This document shows, piece after piece, positions 60,097 to 64,000 of a stretch of DNA of 64,000 nt. Source of the stretch: Pseudomonadota bacterium (GTDB lineage: Bacteria > Pseudomonadota > Gammaproteobacteria > Xanthomonadales > Rhodanobacteraceae); assembly GCA_021793575.1 (NCBI GenBank), contig JAJYSM010000002.1, positions 1-64,000 on the forward strand, written 5' to 3'. The translations under genes were made by a program, and so were the position numbers. Each line of letters begins with the position of its first letter. Within the stretch, counting starts at the first letter, position 1. A model generated the notes under the pieces. The model was not told the origin of the DNA, ran no database searches, and saw only the letters and a program-made list of their open reading frames with translations.

Positions 60097-62121
60097 ATGC
60101 ACGACAGGGAATTGATTCTGCCCGCGCGCGGTTCGCTGTGGTCGCGTGTGCGCCGGCTGGCATTCACGGCAATTCTCGGGTTTTCCGGCAACGCCGTCAC
60201 GCATGCGGCCAGCCTCGACCCGGCGGTATTGCCGAAGATCGAAGCCGCCACGTTCGAAGTGGTGCAGGCCAAGCCGGTCAATGATCCGCTGACCTATGAG
60301 AAACCGTTGCCGCTTGACCTGCTTCCGTATCAGGAACGTACCGACAAGTATTATTCGATCGGCACCGCCTTCGCGATCGGCAACAACCGCTATGTCACGG
60401 CAGGTCATGTGCTGCTGGCCGGTGTGGGCAGCCTGTGGGGGCCACCCGAATTGCGCGATGCCGCCGGCCACGTGTATCCGATCGGCAAGATCGAGAAGTT
60501 CTCGCTGCGCCAGGATTTCGTGGTGTTCTCGCTGGCACAGCCGCCGGCGACGGCCGCGGCGCTGGATATCGACAGCAAGCCGGCACTCAACCAGGTGGTC
60601 TACGCCGTCGGCAACGCGCTGGGTACGGGCGTGGTGATCCGCGACGGCCTGTATACCTCCAACACGCCGGAGGAACTGTCCGGCAGCTGGAACTGGATGC
60701 GCTTCTCCGCGGCAGCCTCGCCAGGCAACAGCGGCGGCCCGTTGCTGGACAAGGACGGCAGGCTCATCGGCGTGGTGCTGATGAAATCGCAGAACGAGAA
60801 CCTCAATTACGCGCTGCCGATCAGCGAAGTGCTCAAGGCGCCAGCGGATCGGGGCGTGATCGATGAGCGCACCAGCTACCAGTTCGACGCGTTCGATGCC
60901 ACCAACAACAGCCTGTTCAAGGCCAGCTTCGCGCTGCCTCTGAGCTTCGCGCAGTTCAGCAGCACCCTCCAGAAACTGTTCAATGAGCATGCCGACGCGC
61001 AGCTCAAGGCCCTGCTGGCCAGCCAGTCGGCCACGCTGTTCCCGCACGGTGCCGGGTCACGCCGCCTGCTGTACGGGCAGGCATGGGCGACCAGCATCCC
61101 CATGCTGATCGTGCGCGACAGCAGCGGCGACTGGGCTTTGTCGGGCAAACGGGGGGACCGGATTCCGCTGGCGGCCAATGGCTATGTCGTGCCCGGTGTC
61201 GCCGGTCACAACTACCTGTTCCACCTGCGCCGGCCGGACAATCTGCCGGCCAGTCGGCTGTATGGTGATCAGACCGTGCTGATGGACCAGCTGGCGAAGA
61301 CCGGCATGTTCAAGCGCACCGTGGGCAGCGAGCAGATCAAGGTCACCTCGCTGGGCGCGCCGGAAACCGAGTCGACTCATGTCGATGCCTGGCAGCGCCG
61401 ATGGCAGGTGGGCGTATGGCGGGTGCCATACGGGAATTTCCGCGTCGTGCTGTATTCGCTGCCGGTGCCGGATGGCTACGTGATGCTGCTGCGTTTTGCG
61501 CCGCCGGGCCACGAGCACGATGGCCTGATGGACCTCGCGGCGTTGACGGATTTCGTCTACGTGGACTACGAGGGCACGCTGGCCCAGTGGAAGGACTACC
61601 TGAAGAATGCCGCGCTGCTGCCGGCGGCGCTGCGCGACATCCACATCGACTTCGACTACGACCAGCGCTTCAGCTACGCCTCGAAGCGGATGGCCTTCTC
61701 CTTCACCCCGGCACTGCAGAAGATCACCCCGGACAGCCTGCTGTCCCTCTATTTCAACTATTTCCTCGATCACGGCAAGGCGGTATGGGACGTCGTCGAC
61801 GTGCGCGTGTGGAAGAACAAGATCTCCGACGACGCCAACCGTATCAACATCGAGCGCTACATGGCCCCGCCGGAGGACATGGACGACGACTTCAAGAGCA
61901 AGTGGCGGCAGGTATCCCGGCACGAGCATCCCTACGACGGCGTGGCGTTCAACGACAATGATGTGATGAAAATCGAGGTCGTCGTCGATCCGCCCGCCGG
62001 TGCAGCTCCGCCGAGCGTCCTGTACACCGCCTTCTATGGTGTCCAGGGCAACCAGCCCCAGCCGGCGATGAAAGCGAAGCTGGACATGTTGATGAAGAAC
62101 CTGCGCGTATTCGAGCACTGA
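60097..62121 (+). CDS. Exported trypsin-like (S1/HtrA-fold) serine protease with long uncharacterised C-terminal region
   Basis: FAIGNNRYVTAGHVLLAG (His), RQDFVVFSLAQ (Asp), SAAASPGNSGGPLLDKDGRLIGVVL (Ser); no PDZ domain recognised in the remaining ~400 aa. Confidence 0.85.
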   Translation: MHDRELILPARGSLWSRVRRLAFTAILGFSGNAVTHAASLDPAVLPKIEAATFEVVQAKPVNDPLTYEKPLPLDLLPYQERTDKYYSIGTAFAIGNNRYVTAGHVLLAGVGSLWGPPELRDAAGHVYPIGKIEKFSLRQDFVVFSLAQPPATAAALDIDSKPALNQVVYAVGNALGTGVVIRDGLYTSNTPEELSGSWNWMRFSAAASPGNSGGPLLDKDGRLIGVVLMKSQNENLNYALPISEVLKAPADRGVIDERTSYQFDAFDATNNSLFKASFALPLSFAQFSSTLQKLFNEHADAQLKALLASQSATLFPHGAGSRRLLYGQAWATSIPMLIVRDSSGDWALSGKRGDRIPLAANGYVVPGVAGHNYLFHLRRPDNLPASRLYGDQTVLMDQLAKTGMFKRTVGSEQIKVTSLGAPETESTHVDAWQRRWQVGVWRVPYGNFRVVLYSLPVPDGYVMLLRFAPPGHEHDGLMDLAALTDFVYVDYEGTLAQWKDYLKNAALLPAALRDIHIDFDYDQRFSYASKRMAFSFTPALQKITPDSLLSLYFNYFLDHGKAVWDVVDVRVWKNKISDDANRINIERYMAPPEDMDDDFKSKWRQVSRHEHPYDGVAFNDNDVMKIEVVVDPPAGAAPPSVLYTAFYGVQGNQPQPAMKAKLDMLMKNLRVFEH

Positions 62122-62205
62122 CCTTTGGCGTCGCGAGGGATTTGGCCTCCAGTCATCCGGGTGGCCCAGATGCTTCGTGTGCCCGCTGATTGACCATGAC
62201 GGTGC

Positions 62206-63099
62206 GTGCGAGCGCCAACAGAGAACGCGGTGGGACCAGTGACATCATCTCAAGAAGGCATTGCCAGCACGAGCCCCGCCTGGCTGACGATGGCCGACGG
62301 CCAGCGGCTGTTTCTGCGCGACTGGCCGCGCACAAAGGCGCGTGGCGCGGTGCTGCTGGTGCACGGGCTGGGCGAGCACAGCGGGCGTTACCAGCGCCTC
62401 GCGCAGTGGTTTCGCCAGCGCGGCTACGCGGTGCGCGGCTACGACCAGCGCGGTCACGGCCAGACGCCGGGCCAGCGCGGCGCGCTGCGGCACGCCGACG
62501 ATCTGCTCGAGGATCTGGCCACCGTGTATCTGGATTACGCCGCCGGCCTGGCTGATCCGCCGCTGCTGCTCGGCCACAGCATGGGCGGGCTGGTGGCGAC
62601 ACGCGCCGTGCTCGACGGCCGCATCGTACCGCCCGCGCTGGTGCTGTCCTCGCCGGCGCTGCGCAGCCGCGAGCCGGCATGGCTGCAGCAGCTGGCACGC
62701 CAGCTGACGCGCGTGCTGCCGGGTCTTCCGCTGCGCAGCCGGCTGGCGTTCGAGCTGCTGTCCCACGATGCGCAGGTGGTGGCGAGCTATCGCGACGATC
62801 CGCTGCGCAGCGGCTGGATCACGCCGCGGCTGGCCGACTTCATCTTTCGCGCCGGCGCCTCGTCGATCGCCGACGCCGCCCGGCTGCGCGTACCGACGCT
62901 GCTGCTGGTGGCCGACAGCGACGCGCTGGTGGACCCGTCCGGCAGCCGCGACTTCTCCCGTGCCGCCGCCCCGACGCGGCAGCTGACCACGCGCTTTTTC
63001 TCCACCCTGTACCACGAGCTGTTCAACGAGACCGAGCCCGGTCGCAGCCAGGTGCTGATGCAGCTGGGCGACTGGCTGGGCCGCCACGCCGGCCGCTGA
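62206..63099 (+). CDS. Alpha/beta hydrolase, monoacylglycerol-lipase-like
   Basis: VLLVHGLGEHSGRYQRLAQWF; GYDQRGHGQTPGQRG; LLGHSMGGLVATRAVL. Actual start may be GTG 62239. Confidence 0.9.
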   Translation: MRAPTENAVGPVTSSQEGIASTSPAWLTMADGQRLFLRDWPRTKARGAVLLVHGLGEHSGRYQRLAQWFRQRGYAVRGYDQRGHGQTPGQRGALRHADDLLEDLATVYLDYAAGLADPPLLLGHSMGGLVATRAVLDGRIVPPALVLSSPALRSREPAWLQQLARQLTRVLPGLPLRSRLAFELLSHDAQVVASYRDDPLRSGWITPRLADFIFRAGASSIADAARLRVPTLLLVADSDALVDPSGSRDFSRAAAPTRQLTTRFFSTLYHELFNETEPGRSQVLMQLGDWLGRHAGR

Positions 63100-63244
63100 T
63101 CGGCGTCGGGTCGAAGCGGTGCCATGGCGTGCCGGAAACGCAGGCGCAGGATCCGCTGTCGGGCTGAGACCGCGCTCCGCCGTGCCGGCGGCGCGATCCT
63201 CCTATGATGCGGCTACAGCCACGGCCGCCCGGGTGGGATCAGCG

Positions 63245-64000
63245 ATGTTCAAGGAATACTTGCAGCACGACGCCACCGGCCTGGCCGAGCTGATCGCCCG
63301 CGGCGAGATCTCCGCCGCCGAGGCGCTGGAAGCCGCCTTGGCGCGCGCGGCCGAGGTCGAACCGGCGCTGGCGGCGATCTGCCTCCCGATGCAGTCGCTG
63401 GCGCGCGCCCGCGCGCAGGCGCCGCTGGCCGGGCCGTTCGCCGGCGTGCCGTTTCTGCTCAAGGACATGGGCCAGGATTACGCCGGCGTGCCCAGCCCCT
63501 CGGGCAGCCGCGCGCTGCGCCAGTGGCTGCCGCCGCAGCATGCGGAAATCGTGCGGCGCTTCCTCGACGCCGGCTTCGTGATCTTCGGCAAGACCGCCTC
63601 GCCGGAGTTCGCCCTGAAGGCCGAGACCGCGCCGCGGATCTGGCCGCAGCCCACGCGCAATCCGTGGGATCTTGCACGCACGCCGGGCGGCTCCTCCGGC
63701 GGCGCGGCGGCGGCGGTGGCCGCCGGCATCGTGCCCGCAGCGGGCGCGTCCGACGGCGGCGGCTCGATCCGCATTCCGGCCGCGTACTGTGGCCTGTTCG
63801 GGCTGCGCCCCTCGCGCGGCCGCGTGCCCTCCGGTCCGCGCCAGGGCGAGTTCTGGGAGGGCGCCTCCAGCCAGCACGCGCTGACCCGCAGCGTGCGCGA
63901 TTCGGCGCGCATCCTCGACGCCATCGCCGGCGCCGAGGCTGGCGCGCCGTTCGCCATCGCACCGCCCGCGCGGCCCTGGGCGGAGGACATCCTGCGCCCG
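63245..64000 (+). CDS. Amidase-signature family protein (truncated by window end)
   Basis: GVPFLLKDMGQ; GKTASPEFALKAET; ARTPGGSSGGAAAAVAAGIVPAAGASDGGGSIRIPA; open to the window edge. Confidence 0.92.
   Translation, partial: MFKEYLQHDATGLAELIARGEISAAEALEAALARAAEVEPALAAICLPMQSLARARAQAPLAGPFAGVPFLLKDMGQDYAGVPSPSGSRALRQWLPPQHAEIVRRFLDAGFVIFGKTASPEFALKAETAPRIWPQPTRNPWDLARTPGGSSGGAAAAVAAGIVPAAGASDGGGSIRIPAAYCGLFGLRPSRGRVPSGPRQGEFWEGASSQHALTRSVRDSARILDAIAGAEAGAPFAIAPPARPWAEDILRP

Overview
The window is high-GC gammaproteobacterial chromosome. Gene content and repeat families suggest Xanthomonadales, probably Rhodanobacteraceae (inference). Housekeeping genes include gltBD, fbp, an S9 peptidase, a patatin, a gnd-like gene and lhr. 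They are interleaved with accessory modules: (i) a decayed patch with an IS5-type transposase remnant next to an HTH-HipA (YjjJ-type) kinase; (ii) a ParS/Xre-RES toxin-antitoxin pair with a palindromic repeat between the two genes; (iii) a GH94 plus 'glucoamylase-family' (PF10091/GH144-type) pair, possibly for beta-1,2-glucan; (iv) a MarR-OMF-EmrA-EmrB efflux operon with the same palindromic repeat between emrA and emrB; (v) a reactive-sulfur operon with an ArsR (BigR/SqrR-type) domain in frame with an exported DsrE domain, an orphan binding protein, two c-type cytochromes (one TsdA-like), DsbG and a persulfide-dioxygenase-like MBL protein; (vi) a two-gene RloA/RloB (AbiL-like) putative defence cassette; (vii) a GlcNAc/chitin-sugar locus (LacI, NagP-like MFS, glucokinase, TonB receptor, GH20, NagX-like). 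The least expected signals are two palindromic repeat pairs inserted in frame inside the lhr helicase gene, the ArsR-DsrE reading-frame fusion, and single in-frame stop codons interrupting lhr and the TonB receptor. All identifications were made by reading the sequence; no database search was run.
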